Positions 24,939 to 36,984 of a stretch of 64,000 bases of DNA are shown here, in pieces. The stretch's first letter is position 1. Each line of letters opens with the position of its first letter. The stretch comes from Agapetus fuscipes (lineage: Eukaryota > Arthropoda > Insecta > Trichoptera > Glossosomatidae). Location: positions 3,100,001-3,164,000 of the forward strand of contig OX637353.1 of assembly GCA_951799405.1 (NCBI GenBank), written 5' to 3'. The notes below the pieces were generated by a model. It was not told where the DNA came from, searched no databases, and saw nothing but the letters and a program-made list of their open reading frames with translations. A program made the translations under genes and the position numbers.

Positions 24939-25598
24939 CAGTGATACCTCGAGATACAAGTTTAATTCGTTCCATAACCTTGCTCGTATGTCAATTTGCT
25001 TGCATCTCAAAAAAGTTTTCCCCATTGAAATGTATTAAAATGCCATTAATCCATTCCAGCCCCAAAAATGCTACCCCCAATTGTTTTTGTTATGTGTTTT
25101 TGAATAAGAAAAATGTATTTAAAATTACAAATTTTGTATAAAAACATAATAAAAGAGAATTTAAAGCACAAAAAAGCTGGTTGTTATTAAGTGTTTTTAT
25201 ATCGTATTTTAGTCCCTTGAATACAACTTACACACAACTTAAATGCTACTGTATGCCTCATTTTAGTCACTGCTTTTCTCTTCACTGGTCTTTGCTTTTT
25301 TCATCAGATACAAAAAAAGCTCCAAGGAGGTTTGTTTCTTGCTTAGACCTTTGTAAATGAGTTAGGCAAGTGCCATTAAATAGCTCTGATGCACGACTAG
25401 CTGCAACTTTTTCAGGGTTCTTCTTTTCCTCGTTGCTTGTATCTCAAATTTGCTTGTGTCTCAAAATGAAAATTCGCTCGCTCGTATCTCAAATAACTCG
25501 TATGTTAGGGTTATGATGATGATGATGATTTATATAGCGCCGTTTCGTGACTACCTGTCACTGCAAGGGCGCTTCACTTGTATCTCGAGGTACCGCTG
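24939..25598. mobile_element. pogo/Tigger-like non-autonomous element, TA target site
   Basis: Inverted ends CAGTGATACCTCGAGATACA and (reverse complement) CAGCGGTACCTCGAGATACA are flanked by TA on both sides. TA duplication with CAGTG..ACCTCGAG ends is typical of Tc1/mariner-group pogo/Tigger MITEs. The interior contains several 'ttgcttgtatctcaa' echoes of the ends. A reversed LINE 3' end with (atg)n (about 25512-25575) is inserted near the right end. Confidence 0.75.
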
Positions 25599-25599
25599 T

Positions 25600-27437
25600 A
25601 TTTAAAAAACAGTTAAGGTGTATGTAGGAAATCAAAAATTTATCAATTTTAACCATTATTTATTATTTTGTTTACAGCTCTGACTGGGAATCAAACACAT
25701 TCTTCTTGCATGGCACACCAGATATAGAAACCTATTCATGTTTTTCAATATGCTTTAATCTATTTTAGTACAATACCTAACAATCTAATGCCCAGTATAA
25801 CCAACAACTCTTTAATTTTAAATGTTTAGTTTATGTAAATGGCGGCTAGAACTTTCCATAAATATAAAAACACACATCATGACCCGCAGCTTCACAAATG
25901 AGACTTTAAATATGGGTTTCATTGTAACTTGCATAATTAAAAAACCCCTCATTAAAAACCTTTTGAAATTGGAGAGTTGTCAGAATCAGGCGTTGCTATT
26001 TTTTCATTCCATAATTTTATTAAGTAAGTAGGTATATTCTCTCAATTTCTAAATTTTATGTAAAACCAAAAATATCAGTTTTGATAAAACTGGGAACATT
26101 TTGTTGTGTAGAGATTTTTATAATTAAATTTATTGAAAATACTAGAAACGAAGTAGGAAATATTTTTAAGTACTATTTCATTTAGTTGCCAGGTAATGTA
26201 CACATTTGTTACAAACAAAAGTATTTAGGTAAATAATCCATTCAAATTTCACATATGGTGTTGTTTTTATTTGGAGGCAAATGGAACCGCAGGCGGATAT
26301 ATTTTTTGTGCTTCCATATATTTATCTCATTTAAAAAAAACACTAGATTGCTGCATATGGTTCTATACGACTCTTATTAGAAGCTCATCTGTCTTTCACA
26401 TTATAAAACATTTTCATTCCATTGAATATAATACAGATGGCAGCTATAGAAGAAAATAATCTCATCTCCTATCTATGTTCTTTTAACCTTTATTTAGATT
26501 TATTCAGAATCAATCCAGGTCTAATCTCTCACCTGTTCAGATATGCTTTTTATTCAATCAAAAAACAAAATCTTTTATCGCACCTATGAATGTTGAAGAG
26601 ATGAATGAGATATGTAAGGACAGAAAAAAATAGAGACGCATCTGCGTAAGTACCGGCCACCCCTAGTGGCTCGGTGGTAGGATACAGTACAGTACAATGT
26701 TCTATCTCTAAAATAAAAAGCTATATTGGAATAAGTGATGAAGAGAGTAAATACTGTGATGGACTCTGAATAACACCATGAATGTAACTTATTTTAGTTT
26801 TAGGAGTAAGTAAGTAAGTAGGTATATTTAAAACTGTTATTTATGTGCTTTGTACCTACTTGTATTTTCATAATTTGGAAAATGCAATTTAATATGGAAG
26901 TTTTGTTGTAAATATTATACTTATATATCATGAAGGAATCTCTTTTCAAACTGTAACAAAAAAAAACTATTCCATTTATAAGTCATATTGAACTTATAAA
27001 ACTGTTAAAAAATATGCCATTGATAAATAATATGATTGTATGAATTATTTAGTAATAAGGATTTGTAATACATTTTTGTTAGTGATTCTAGTTATAATTT
27101 TATTTCTTATATTTTTCAACTAGGAATATTATTTTCTATAGACATACCAATAATATGTTAAAATGTATTGTTGTTTTTATTTAAAAATACATATTTATTA
27201 TTCATTTTATTTGAAAATATAACACAGTGTTGCTTAAAAAACAATAAAAAAAACTTTTTTTCCAATAACCATACAATTTTTTTATTTACTATAAAAATCA
27301 ATTCTCCAAGAAATATGCACTTTTAGATTTTTGCAGTCCACTTAAGAAACAAACCTTAACCCCTAGTGTTAAACATCACGTACTTAATAATATTAAAATG
27401 TATGGAATATACAACAGCACCCCGAGTGAGTTATTTA
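25600..27437. other. AT-rich non-coding stretch
   Basis: No gene is supported. Around 26590-26690, 'gaagagatgaatgagatatg...ggccacccctagtgg' resembles 3' scraps also seen near 48725-48815 and 62200-62300, probably the end of an RTE-like LINE. Confidence 0.5.
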
Positions 27438-28573
27438 GATTCATGCCCGCTTTCCACTGCGAGCGGAGCGGACTCCGTACGGACTCCGCTCGACTAGCAA
27501 CAGTAAATTTGATAGAAGTGCTTCCACCGACAGCGAGTCAGCGGAGCGGACTGAGCGAGTACAAAGAGTTACAAAAGTGGTCGCAGAGTTGAGCGAGTTT
27601 CCAGCGGACTCCGTACGGACTCCGCTCGACTAGCAACAGTAAATTTCATAGAAGTGCTTCCACCGACAGCGGAGTGAGCGGAGCGGACTGAGCGAGTAAA
27701 AATGGGTCCGCTGTGTCATGGTCTCGGGCGCTAGTTTTCAACTGACTTCGCTCCCCCGTGCCCCCCGCACCAACCTGCGCAGTTAAGTGACAGCGATAAA
27801 ACACATCATACATGATTTACAAAAACACATCATACATTATTTTATAAATTTGAAAATATTAAAATGTAGGTATGTTTTATTTCAAACATCTACTTTTTAT
27901 GTTTAAAGCAAAATAATACATTACTTCTTATGTTTCGAAACAAAAAAAAGCTCTTTTATTAATAATTAAAACGTTTGATCTGGGCGTAGGCTGCAACAAG
28001 CTGTCACACACTGCACATCATACATTATTTTATAAATTTGAAAATATTAAAATGTATGTTTTATTTCAAACATCTACTTTTTATGTATTAAAGCAAAATA
28101 ATACATTACTTTTTATTTTTGAAACAAAAAAAAACTTTTTTATTAATAATTAAAACCTGATGATGACCTTCTAGGTCGAAAACGTTCGTAATTTTGTTTT
28201 AAAGATTTTAATCTTTTAAATAAAGTCTATAGTGAAAATAAACAGTGTTTTGCTTGAAAAATTTCATCCAAAAATTATAAATTGAAATAATTAAAACGTT
28301 TGATCTGGGCGTAGGCTGCAACGAGCTGTCACACACTGTCTGTGGGCTCCGCTAAGCCCGCTGTAGATGGAAGGCAAACAACTCTTTCATCTGACTCATC
28401 TCATTTCCCGCCTAGCTCACTCCGCCGAGCTCGTTGGCTGTGGAAGGCAAATACCATTATTTTTTAAAACTCGTTCGCAATGGAAGGCCAAAACTATTTC
28501 ACTACGCTCCGCTCAGCTATTTCCCGCTCCCGCTCAGCTATTTCCCGCTCGCAGTGGAAAGCGGGCATTAATC
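27438..28573. mobile_element. PIF/Harbinger-like non-autonomous element, TTA target site
   Basis: The ends are inverted copies of GATT(C/A)ATGCCCGCTTTCC, continuing as ACTGCGAGCGG, with TTA on each side (27435-27437, 28574-28576). A TTA duplication fits PIF/Harbinger. The ~1.1-kb interior has no transposase. It contains an internal duplication of 'ccgtacggactccgctcgac' (near 27475 and 27610) and a near-repeat of 'gatctgggcgtaggctgcaa' (27976 and 28301). Confidence 0.75.
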
Positions 28574-28836
28574 TTATTAACTGTAATATTGACGTGATGG
28601 TGAGAAATTTACATGATGTTTTATACTAATGGTACTTATTACATCTCAAGACTTGACTGGATCATAATTATCATTCCGCTAGATTAAAATAAAAAATATA
28701 TCCAGATAGGAAAGTACCTATACAAGGGTGACCTGTCCTATTATGAGAAATGGCACCCCTGTATCAGGAAAAAGTTTTACCAACCAAGATTATAGATTAT
28801 AAAGTTAAGAAAATATATAATAACCTTAAATTAGAA

Positions 28837-28842
28837 TTTATT
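28837..28842 (-). terminator. Candidate poly(A) signal of the 28953-31603 gene
   Basis: AATAAA on the minus strand, about 110 bases past the stop codon. Confidence 0.4.
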
Positions 28843-28952
28843 TACATCACAGTTCAGACCTCTGTATTAATATAATATTTTGGCCTTGTATTTCATAATC
28901 TGTATGAAGTAGTAAACATTCTTTAATTTGTCCACTTTGACTCTGCATTACT

Positions 28953-31603
28953 CTATAACCCAATGAGTCTGCTCCCCAGGTTGTTTAGCTTGGACGATGC
29001 ACTCCTCGTGATTTCTTTGAAAGTGTCAAAAGGCAACTGTAACAAAAATTAAATATAAAGTAAATTAATCTCTTCAAAATATAGGATGAAAATGTCCATC
29101 TGATAATGACAATAAAAAGATACATCCATAAAAGCAAAAAGTAAACTTAAGTAGGCAACATCTAAGAAATCAACAGAAACTTGGATCCTGACATAGTATA
29201 AGAAACGGAGTGTTGGAGGAATGTGCTAGCAGACCCATGAACGGCTAACCTGACAAAATCTGTATATTCCTACAGCTGGAAGTAGTAGTTCATTTAGCAG
29301 CTCTTCGTCAAAGATGTACCCACATTGTATTCTTTGAGCGTATTTCACTGACAGCTCCTGTAACTTCTTGCCTACATTATCCCTGGAGGAGTCACATATG
29401 GCGATTTGGGATCTATTTATTTTTACCGGCCAACCACTTCAGTTGAAGAGGAGGTTTCTTTGGAGGAGGATCTTGGGCTTGGAATAAACACCGAAACGGG
29501 AAATCATTTCTGACACCCTCGGTGGGGATGAAACCCTTGCTTTTGGCATGGAATGAAACATTCTACCAGCTGAGCTATTAACCGGACTTTTTACGAGCTT
29601 GGCCGTAGCTACAAAGCGCCAATGGTCAAACAAGATCCAGTTGCTGTAAGGCTGGATGAACCTTTGGTGACCAGTCTTTAAGGTAAGTATATCATTTTTT
29701 CAACCCAGCGAGGCTTAAAATTAATTCTATGTAAATGAACTGTACAAATGAAAGAGATTTCGAAACTCAGTGCAGGGGCTGCTGGTAAAGGATCGTCCTA
29801 GCTCTGAGAGCAGCTATATATCCTTGGCTGTTAAGATTTACAACTGGAGAGAATGCAGTGATGGAGTTACTCACATTGATGGCATTGCTGAGGAAGCCCA
29901 TGATGCTCTCGGAGCCTGTCACCAACACTCTGCCCACAGACTCAAACTTATCTCCAGTGTTGCCATACTTCTCCTCTTCTGTGATGCCATCTACAATGGG
30001 CTTAGGCTGAAAATCAAAATTAAGTAATTAAGTACTTGCTAGGATTATTTTAAGCATTTTTTTGTTATTTTTTATTCTTTAAATGTAAGTTGTGTAATGA
30101 ATCAAACTGAATTGAATTTTGTAAGTATTAGATGTGCCACTGACAGCTGTAAAATGATAGAAATAAACACTATTAGATGAAATACTTTACCTGGAATATA
30201 TTGGCAAAGAAAGCTCCCAGGTTTTCTTTCACAGATGATTTCTTGCTTCCCAAGTCCTCGTAGTCTAAAGACGCTGACTCTATTTTCCTGGGACGGTCTT
30301 TGAAATATTTAGCAGGACCAATCTGAAAATAGTATTCAAACATATTGACAGCTGTAAATTGTAATGTACCAAAAAGGACAGCTATTTAATTTGATGTGTT
30401 TTGTTAATGCAGACATTTAATTTTAGCTGAAATCATGAAACATTTGGACTAGTATTTACTTTTTCTTGTACTTTCATGCCCATCGATTGCACATGCCCAT
30501 TCTTGGACCGGTCCGTAGTCCAGTGGCAGCACTTCGGACTCGTAAATGGAAGGTTGTGGATTCGGATCCCGGCGGAGCACAAAAAATATACCATTTATAT
30601 TTCGAATGTGCTCTTCGCTGAGTTGAAAAATTCATAAACCTTTACCAAAGACCGGTCACTGAAAGGTCCATCCAACCTTACAACAACTGGGTCTTGCTTG
30701 AGAATTGGCGCTTTCTACAGCACCGTCCAAGCTCGCAGAGGGCTCTTGAGGTGTGATACACACAAAAACAGCGCTCACCAAATAAATCAGCCTAATTTTT
30801 TTTTTTTTTTAATCGAGAATAATTGCAAGTTATTCAAGTTATTATTTTGTCTATGGTATTATGACAGACTTCTTTGGTTTGAAACTTGAGCCTGTAACTC
30901 AGAAATCTCTACTTATTTAACTATCAACTAGCCACACATACCTACAGCACAAGTATTTTTTTTAAATAATTTTCATTTTAAATACTAAAAAATACAGACA
31001 CAATGAAAATGAAAACTTAAGTTTTACCGCTAATGATCTCGCTTGATCCACTAGTCCGCTAACAGCCTCTGACTTGGCTTGCACGCCGTGAGCAATTCCA
31101 TTAGTGGCAGTCTGCACAAGCGCAGATCCCTGAGCGGCCAAATCTCCAACCACCTCCATCTTCTGCTTGGCCAGACTTCCCACGGCTTCCACTTGCCTGG
31201 TCACTATGTTACTTGCTGCTTCCACTTGCTTGTTCACCACTTCACTGGCCGCTGCCACTTGTTTATTCACCACATCACTAACAGCTTCTACTTGCTCATT
31301 CAACAAACCAGAAGCTGAGTTCAACCCGCTCTTAGCAGTTTCAGATATAGTCTCATACCCAGTCTTGAATGTTTCAGTCACTGCAGAATATCCTTCGTTT
31401 AATAAGCCACCGATCGTTGCTAAATTAGATTCAACCAGGTTATTTATTTGTGTTGCTTTTTGTACTGCTGCGCTGTTTATGGTTTCTATTTTTCCTTTTA
31501 TTTGTGACGGGTCTAATCCAAATCCTACTTTGGAAGGTGCTTCAGTTGGTGCAGCATTGCAACCATGTAGGGCAAGAAGCAGAAGGGGAAAGATCAACTT
31601 CAT
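28953..31603 (-). CDS. Secreted protein with 11-residue amphipathic repeats, 307 residues, four exons
   Basis: I do not recognise a named family. Coding exons in order are 31603-31028, 30322-30191, 30006-29875 and 29036-28953. All junctions are GT-AG and phase 0, and the stop is TAG. A 'ttgttttcag' acceptor at 31619-31620 lies 15 bases before the ATG, implying a 5' UTR intron. Residues 1-17 (MKLIFPLLLLALHGCNA) are a clear signal peptide, so the product is probably exported. Residues 105-159 are five consecutive 11-mers of the type VEAVSDVVNKQ / VAAASEVVNKQ. The 11-residue periodicity is that of amphipathic helices in LEA-like and apolipoprotein-like proteins. Exons 2 and 3 are both 132 bp and each ends in a hydrophobic segment (GAFFANIFQ, GFLSNAIN). 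The last exon starts LPFDTFKEIT. SINEs sit in introns 1 and 3. A lipid- or surface-associated role is only a guess. Confidence 0.85.
29365..29720 (-). repeat. SINE family A plus family B fragment (intron 3 of the secreted-protein gene)
   Basis: A family A copy (about 29365-29588, head at the right) is joined to a family B fragment (29589-29720, 'caagatccagttgctgtaag', 'tttcaacccagcgagg'). It has the same arrangement as 10146-10460. Confidence 0.65.
30505..30790 (+). repeat. SINE family B (intron 1 of the secreted-protein gene)
   Basis: Head 'ggaccggtccgtagtccagt' and box B 'ggttgtggattcggatccc', followed by the usual body. It ends in a region ('tgtgatacacacaaaaacag') shared with 7738 and 59120. 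Confidence 0.75.
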
Positions 31604-31859
31604 GATGAACTGCTTTTTCTGAAAACAAGGAAAATCTCTTTATTACACACAACATATTCTAGAATCTTGTCATTTAATTTTTACTCTTCTATTAAAGCTA
31701 ATGTCTGCCAGAATTTTTGACTTATCAAATTTTCTGTGTGCTACAAAAATGTTTGTTTTCGGATTAAGCATTCATCTTCTTTTTCTTAACTTCCCTATAT
31801 ATGTGAAGGGGTTCGCGGGAGACTCAACGGGGGGCAATGTTGACGTGGAAAAAATGGAG

Positions 31860-31912
31860 GTCCACGAAATTATCTGGTGGTCTATGAGAAAAAAAAAGTT
31901 TGAGAACCAGTG
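31860..31912. mobile_element. Right end of a second hAT-like element
   Basis: The segment ends '..aagtttgagaaccagtg', which resembles a hAT right terminus (inverted CACTGGTTCTCAAACTT). It directly abuts the 8-bp target duplication atctacac of the complete element at 31921. A matching left end was not found upstream. Confidence 0.5.
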
Positions 31913-32012
31913 ATCTACACCAGAGGTTCCCAAACTATGGTACGCGTACCACCAGTGGTACGCGACGCTTCTTGAGGTGGTACGCAAGCAGCCATGGTCA
32001 TAGGACATACAA

Positions 32013-33451
32013 AATAAAGTACGGAAAAGCTCACACAATTGGCGAAGAGCTGTTGTTACCTGCAGCGAAAGACATGGTTACTTGTATGTTGGGTGAAACG
32101 TCAGCTAAAAAGCTAGATCTGATATCACTGTCCAATAATACCGTGCAGCGAAGGATCGAAAGTATGGCATCAGATGTTAAAAATAAAATCATCAATCATG
32201 TCAAACATAGCGATTTCTTTTCGATACAACTCGATGAGAGTACAGATGTAATGAACTACACTCAACTTGTGGTTTACGTGCGGTATATATTATGTACATG
32301 AAAATAATGCACTCAAGGAAGATTATTTATTCTGTGAGGCGTTATCAACACGAACTACTGCGGATGAAATTTTCAATAAACTGAGTGGATTCTTTGCCGA
32401 AAATGGGCTTGATCGGATGAAATGTGTTGGCTTCTGCTCTGATGGCGCTCGAGCTATGACAGAAAGATTCGGAGGTGTAGCCACAAAAGTAAAATCTGTT
32501 GCCAAAAATTGCACTTTCATGCATTGCAGTATACACAGACAAGCGCTAGCAACAAAACGTATGCCTGAACAATTTAAACATGTTCTCCAAGACGCCATCA
32601 AGGTGGTAAATTTTATGAAATCTCGGGCTCTTAACTCTCGTTTATTTTCTGAACTGTGTTCTGAAATGGGAAGTGAATATATTCAGTTGCTGCTACATAC
32701 AGAGGTGAGATGGCTTTCGCGAGGAAAAATGCTGAGCAGATTATTCGAGTTACGTTGTGAGGTGCAGCTATTTCTGATGGGGACCGATTTTGAATTACGC
32801 GATCGACTGACTGACGAACACTGGATTATATAATTGGCTTACTTATCAGATATTTTTAATCGCATCAACGACTTAAATCTAAGTTTGCAAGGTAAAACTA
32901 CAAATCGATTTTCAGTAAATTACAAAATAAAAGCATTTATCAAGAATTTTCAAATGATTAAAAAGAGTGTGTCGAATGAGAACCTGGCATCTTTTCCTAA
33001 TTTCGAAAATTTTGTAACTGAAAATGAACTTACAGTGAGTGAAAATGTAATCAATAACATCAAAAATCACAGCCAAATAATCGTTGAAACATTTGAAGAA
33101 TACTTTAAAGAAGATTATTCAGAGTTCAGTTGGATAAGGAACCCATTCGTTTCGGATCTGGATAATGTTCGTGCAAATTTAAATGTAAGTGAAAAGGAAT
33201 CTCTGATAGAACTATCTTGCGATGGAGGCTTGCAAACGGAATTCAACAATCTGGAGTTGTGTGAATTTTTGCTAAAAGTAAAAAATGAATATCCATCGCT
33301 TTCAGGAAAAGCATTACTGTTTTTAATTCCATTAACTACCACGTATCTCTGTGAGAGCGGATTTTCTGCTATGTTGATAATAAAAAACATATATCGTAGT
33401 AAGCTAAACATAGACCCTAATTTGTGCTTAAAATTAAGTACCTACAACTGA
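32013..33451 (+). pseudogene. hAT transposase (ZBED/Charlie-like), broken
   Basis: hAT transposases cut and paste the element through a D-D-E centre in an RNase H-like fold. The N-terminal BED zinc finger is missing and readable similarity starts near 32013. Recognisable parts are 'IQLDESTDVMNYTQLVVYVR' (first Asp region), 'CSDGARAMTERFGGV', the C..H segment 'MHCSIHRQALA', 'TEVRWLSRGKMLSRLFELR', and the C-terminal 'YLCESGFSAM' with the Glu and dimerisation region. It is inactivated by a frameshift near 32270-32300 and an in-frame TAA at 32831-32833. It cannot make a working enzyme. Confidence 0.88.
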
Positions 33452-33639
33452 GCCAAATATTTCCTCTCTTGTCTCGAAGATGCAGCATCATTTTTCGCAC
33501 TAAGAGTAGGGCCTTTGGGGTGCCACTAAACGGCGCTGTATAAAAAATGACCAATTATTATTATCATTGTATTATTAATAAATAAACGCAATGTTGTTAT
33601 TAAGACTTGTTGCAGTTTTTATTTTATTACCTTTTTGAA

Positions 33640-33778
33640 ACCCCCACTTTAACTAAAGTGTTTGGCGTAAGGCCAGCCCTCTTACCTGTAAAAATAAATA
33701 GGTTCACTCGCCACATGCAACCCTTTCGGGGATAACGTGGCTAGAAGTTACACTATGTGTGTAGCTTAGTTGCGTTTT
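33640..33778 (+). repeat. SINE family A 3' part inside the hAT element
   Basis: 'cccccactttaactaaagtg' to 'gtgtagcttagttgcgtt' matches the family A tail. It inserted into the hAT element or was carried by it. Confidence 0.7.
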
Positions 33779-33869
33779 TTTTTTGCGTTACACTTCAGTG
33801 GTACGCCACTGGTTTATAATTTCGTGAGTGGTACGCGAAATTAAAAGTTTGGGAACCACTGATCTACAC

Positions 33870-34870
33870 TATTTACAGACTTTCAGATTCCACTATTTTA
33901 GTAAGGACCCATACCATAGATTTTGTAGGGTTTGTGTATTCACAGAGTGAAAATTAATACCATTCATTACCCATACCATTTTCATTCTTCTTAAAGCTAA
34001 CCACAGACATACACAGATGGCAGTACCTACGTAAGAAGCGATTTCATAAACCATTTGTTTTTCAACAAAAGTAATGTCTGGTAAAAGCACACCGCATACA
34101 TAATATACAAAATAATGGCAATATAGTCCTCCAATTTTTATCGAATACCCTCAATGTCGAATACTCAAACCGTTTTTGGAATCACAAAAACTTTTGAAGT
34201 ATTTTTACAGCAGGTGTCTACAAATATACCTTGTAAATGTAATGTACCCAAACTATTTATAAGTTTATTCTCTAAACCAGGTCTGTCCAACTCAAAATCG
34301 TGGCGGGCCGGATTTAGTACTTTTGTAATCGTTGCGGGCCAAAAAAAGCGTCGTCGTGGGATTACCATTTTACCCCCTCCTTCCTGAACGAGAAGGGTTG
34401 GAAAAACAAATGTGTAGTATGTTTATCCTATTATCACTAGTAGGTAATGTATGTCGTACCGTATATTTTTACTTTATTTCCATAGCTGATACAACTTACT
34501 TGAAAAGATCATTTTTTATATTTGAAAAAAAAATGACAGCATTCAAAACGCTCCAGGTTTGGAATATTTTTTTTATGCAAAAAGCAGATAATTTATGTGG
34601 AGCATCACCTCTTACTAGTCTCTGCCTGGTAGTGGATGAGGTTATTTTCATAATTTTTTGGGCCTCCTTAAAGAGGCCGCATCCAAAACGCTCCAGGATA
34701 GGAGAAGGCAGACCTGTGAAAAAATCATGTGCTCGATGCAAACTACCTGCCTGAACATGTCTCTGCCGCTGTCGCTGGTAAGGTTTCATACGGTGGGCTC
34801 TTTGACTATACAGCTCAACGTTGATTTTTTTGTTGTTTATGCCCAAGCAAACAACTACATTTGTTTTCAA
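33870..34870. other. Non-coding stretch with a hAT-like terminus
   Basis: No gene is supported. 'caggtctgtccaactcaaaa' at 34278 resembles a hAT left end of the CAGGNCTGTCCAACTC type. I could not identify its partner. Confidence 0.4.
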
Positions 34871-35566
34871 AGCTAAATCTGCCATTTTTGTTTCTTACAC
34901 TTTATGGTCTTAGCAAAATAGTTACAGTAATGAAAAAAATCAAGCATGTTTAATATTTTTTATCTTAATTATAAAACTTAAACAAAATATATAACTTAAG
35001 AATTGCTACCACAAAAAAATATTTTAAAAAACGCGTTTTTTTTTTTTTATTTTTAGCTTTTTTTTCGTGTGTGCTGTATTTTGGATTTTTTTTTTGCTTT
35101 TTACTTACAGAACTATTCATTGTTTAGGTTCAATACTTAACATTTTTTCAATAATGCCAATAGTTTTTAAGTAAATATGGAAAAACTGTGTTCTTTGATT
35201 TAATTAAAATTTAATTCATTTAGTAGTTTCAGTTTTTCCATATTTACTCAAAAATTATTGACATTATTGAAAAAATGTTAAGTATTGAACCTAAACAATG
35301 TATAGTTCTGAAAGTAAAAAGCAAAAATAAAAAATCCAAAATACAGCACACACGAAAAAAAAGCTAAAAATGTAAAAAAAACGCGTTTTATTAAATATTT
35401 TTTGTGGTGGCAATTCTTAAGTTATATATTTTGTTTAAGCTTTGTAATTAAGATAAAAAAAATAATAAACATGCTTGATTTTTTTCATTACTGTAACTAT
35501 TTTGCTAAGACCATAAAGTGTAAGAAACAAAAACGGCAGATTTAGCTTTATAACACGCCTTAAGTA
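34871..35566. repeat. Palindromic foldback element, copy 3, opposite orientation
   Basis: Same arms as 4761-5568, lacking the outermost ~60-90 bp of each. The loop sequence (gtgttctttgatttaattaa...) is the reverse complement of the loop in copies 1 and 2, which is what an inverted insertion of a palindromic element looks like. This copy lies outside the duplicated block, so the element is dispersed. Confidence 0.9.
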
Positions 35567-35988
35567 ACCGGCAAGAGTTTGGCCTTTTCTGTCCTAAAGG
35601 CGCCTGGTAAATAAAAAAAATCGTTAAACATTGTAAAACCACATTAATACAAATGACAATAAATGCTTTTATTTTTTAATTTTAGAGTTGTTTTGATTTT
35701 AACGAGATGATAAAAAATAAAAAAGTTCATTTTTCTGCAATCTCAAACTTTAAACTGCTCTCCTGAACAATTTAGTTTTTGTCGCTTATTGCCTTTTAAA
35801 ACCGTCGATATTTACTTCTAAAAATTTGACCTCCCTAAATATCCTAGGCACCTCTTCGGAATGTGAAACATACAGTATAATATTCCATTCGTATAATTAG
35901 TAATCGTTATTCATCGCCAGATTTCTATCAGTCTTCAACTTTGCTACTTTGCTACTTTGTAGTCTATGTGAACTAAAATGTCAGTGCT

Positions 35989-36694
35989 GGTTTCATAAAA
36001 TGATTAATAATGTACCTATGTCATGAATATTTGAAGCAAGCAGGTACCTACAACTGTACAAGGCGAGTAGGTTTCTTATAAGAAATTGGTCAAGCCACTG
36101 TTTTAGTCTAGTAAATAATGCAGTCTAGTCCGTCGTAAAAATTATGTAACACAAATATGTAACTTACACAGCTTTAATTTCTTAACCCTTAACTTGGCAA
36201 CGTATCTTATTAGATACATCGTTTTTATTTAAATCTGTGACCAAGACTAAAAATATTAAATATTTCAAAATATTTGGATCTTCTTCTTTAGGTTGTATTG
36301 TTTATGGTAAAAAATAATGAACCTGGTTTCATAAAATGATTAATAATGTACCTATGTCATGAATATTTGAAGCAAGCAGGTACCTACAACTGTACAAGGC
36401 GAGTAGGTTTCTTATAAGAAATTGGTCAAGCCACTGTTTTAGTCTAGTAAATAATGCAGTCTAGTCCGTCGTAAAAATTATGTAACACAAATATGTAACT
36501 TACACAGCTTTAATTTCTTAATAATGTACCTATGTCATGAATATTTGAAGCAAGCAGGTACCTACAACTGTACAAGGCGAGTAGGTTTCTTATAAGAAAT
36601 TGGTCAAGCCACTGTTTTAGTCTAGTAAATAATGCAGTCTAGTCCGTCGTAAAAATTATGTAACACAAATATGTAACTTACACAGCTTTAATTT
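35989..36694. repeat. Triplicated ~196-bp unit
   Basis: Near-identical segments at 35989-36184, 36325-36520 and about 36521-36694, each containing 'gaagcaagcaggtacctaca' and ending '..cacagctttaatttc'. Units 1 and 2 are separated by ~140 bp of unique sequence, while 2 and 3 are directly adjacent. Non-coding. Confidence 0.9.
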
Positions 36695-36984
36695 CAAAAC
36701 TAAATGTTGCTCAATATAAAATGTAGAAACAATCAAACACACACACACGACTTTGCATTCAATAAAACATGCTGATGATAAATGCAGCCGCCTTATAAAA
36801 AAAAACCTATTAATAATTAGCTAATTGAATTACTTTACTTTTTATTTCGTAAAATTAAAAACTCCTTGGATACCAAAAAAAGCCTTAACACGTGAGTACC
36901 TACCCACCTACCCTCATTTTCAGAGCTTTTTAAAGAGAAGTTTTAATCAGGTTCACAACGGTTTTGTGGTTTTTACTAAGATAA

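Larger units (their letters stand above)
31921..33861 (+). mobile_element. hAT transposon, 1941 bp, with perfect 8-bp target duplication
   Basis: Terminal repeats CAGAGGTTCCCAAACT and (reverse complement of the right end) CAGTGGTTCCCAAACT are flanked by atctacac at 31913-31920 and 33862-33869. The duplication fits the hAT nTnnnnAn preference. Inverted 'tggtacgcg' motifs lie just inside both ends. It encodes a broken transposase and carries a SINE fragment at 33640-33778. Confidence 0.92.

Noticed and set aside
31900..32301. Active hAT transposase
   Set aside because: The frame breaks near 32270-32300, an in-frame stop occurs at 32831, and the BED finger is missing.
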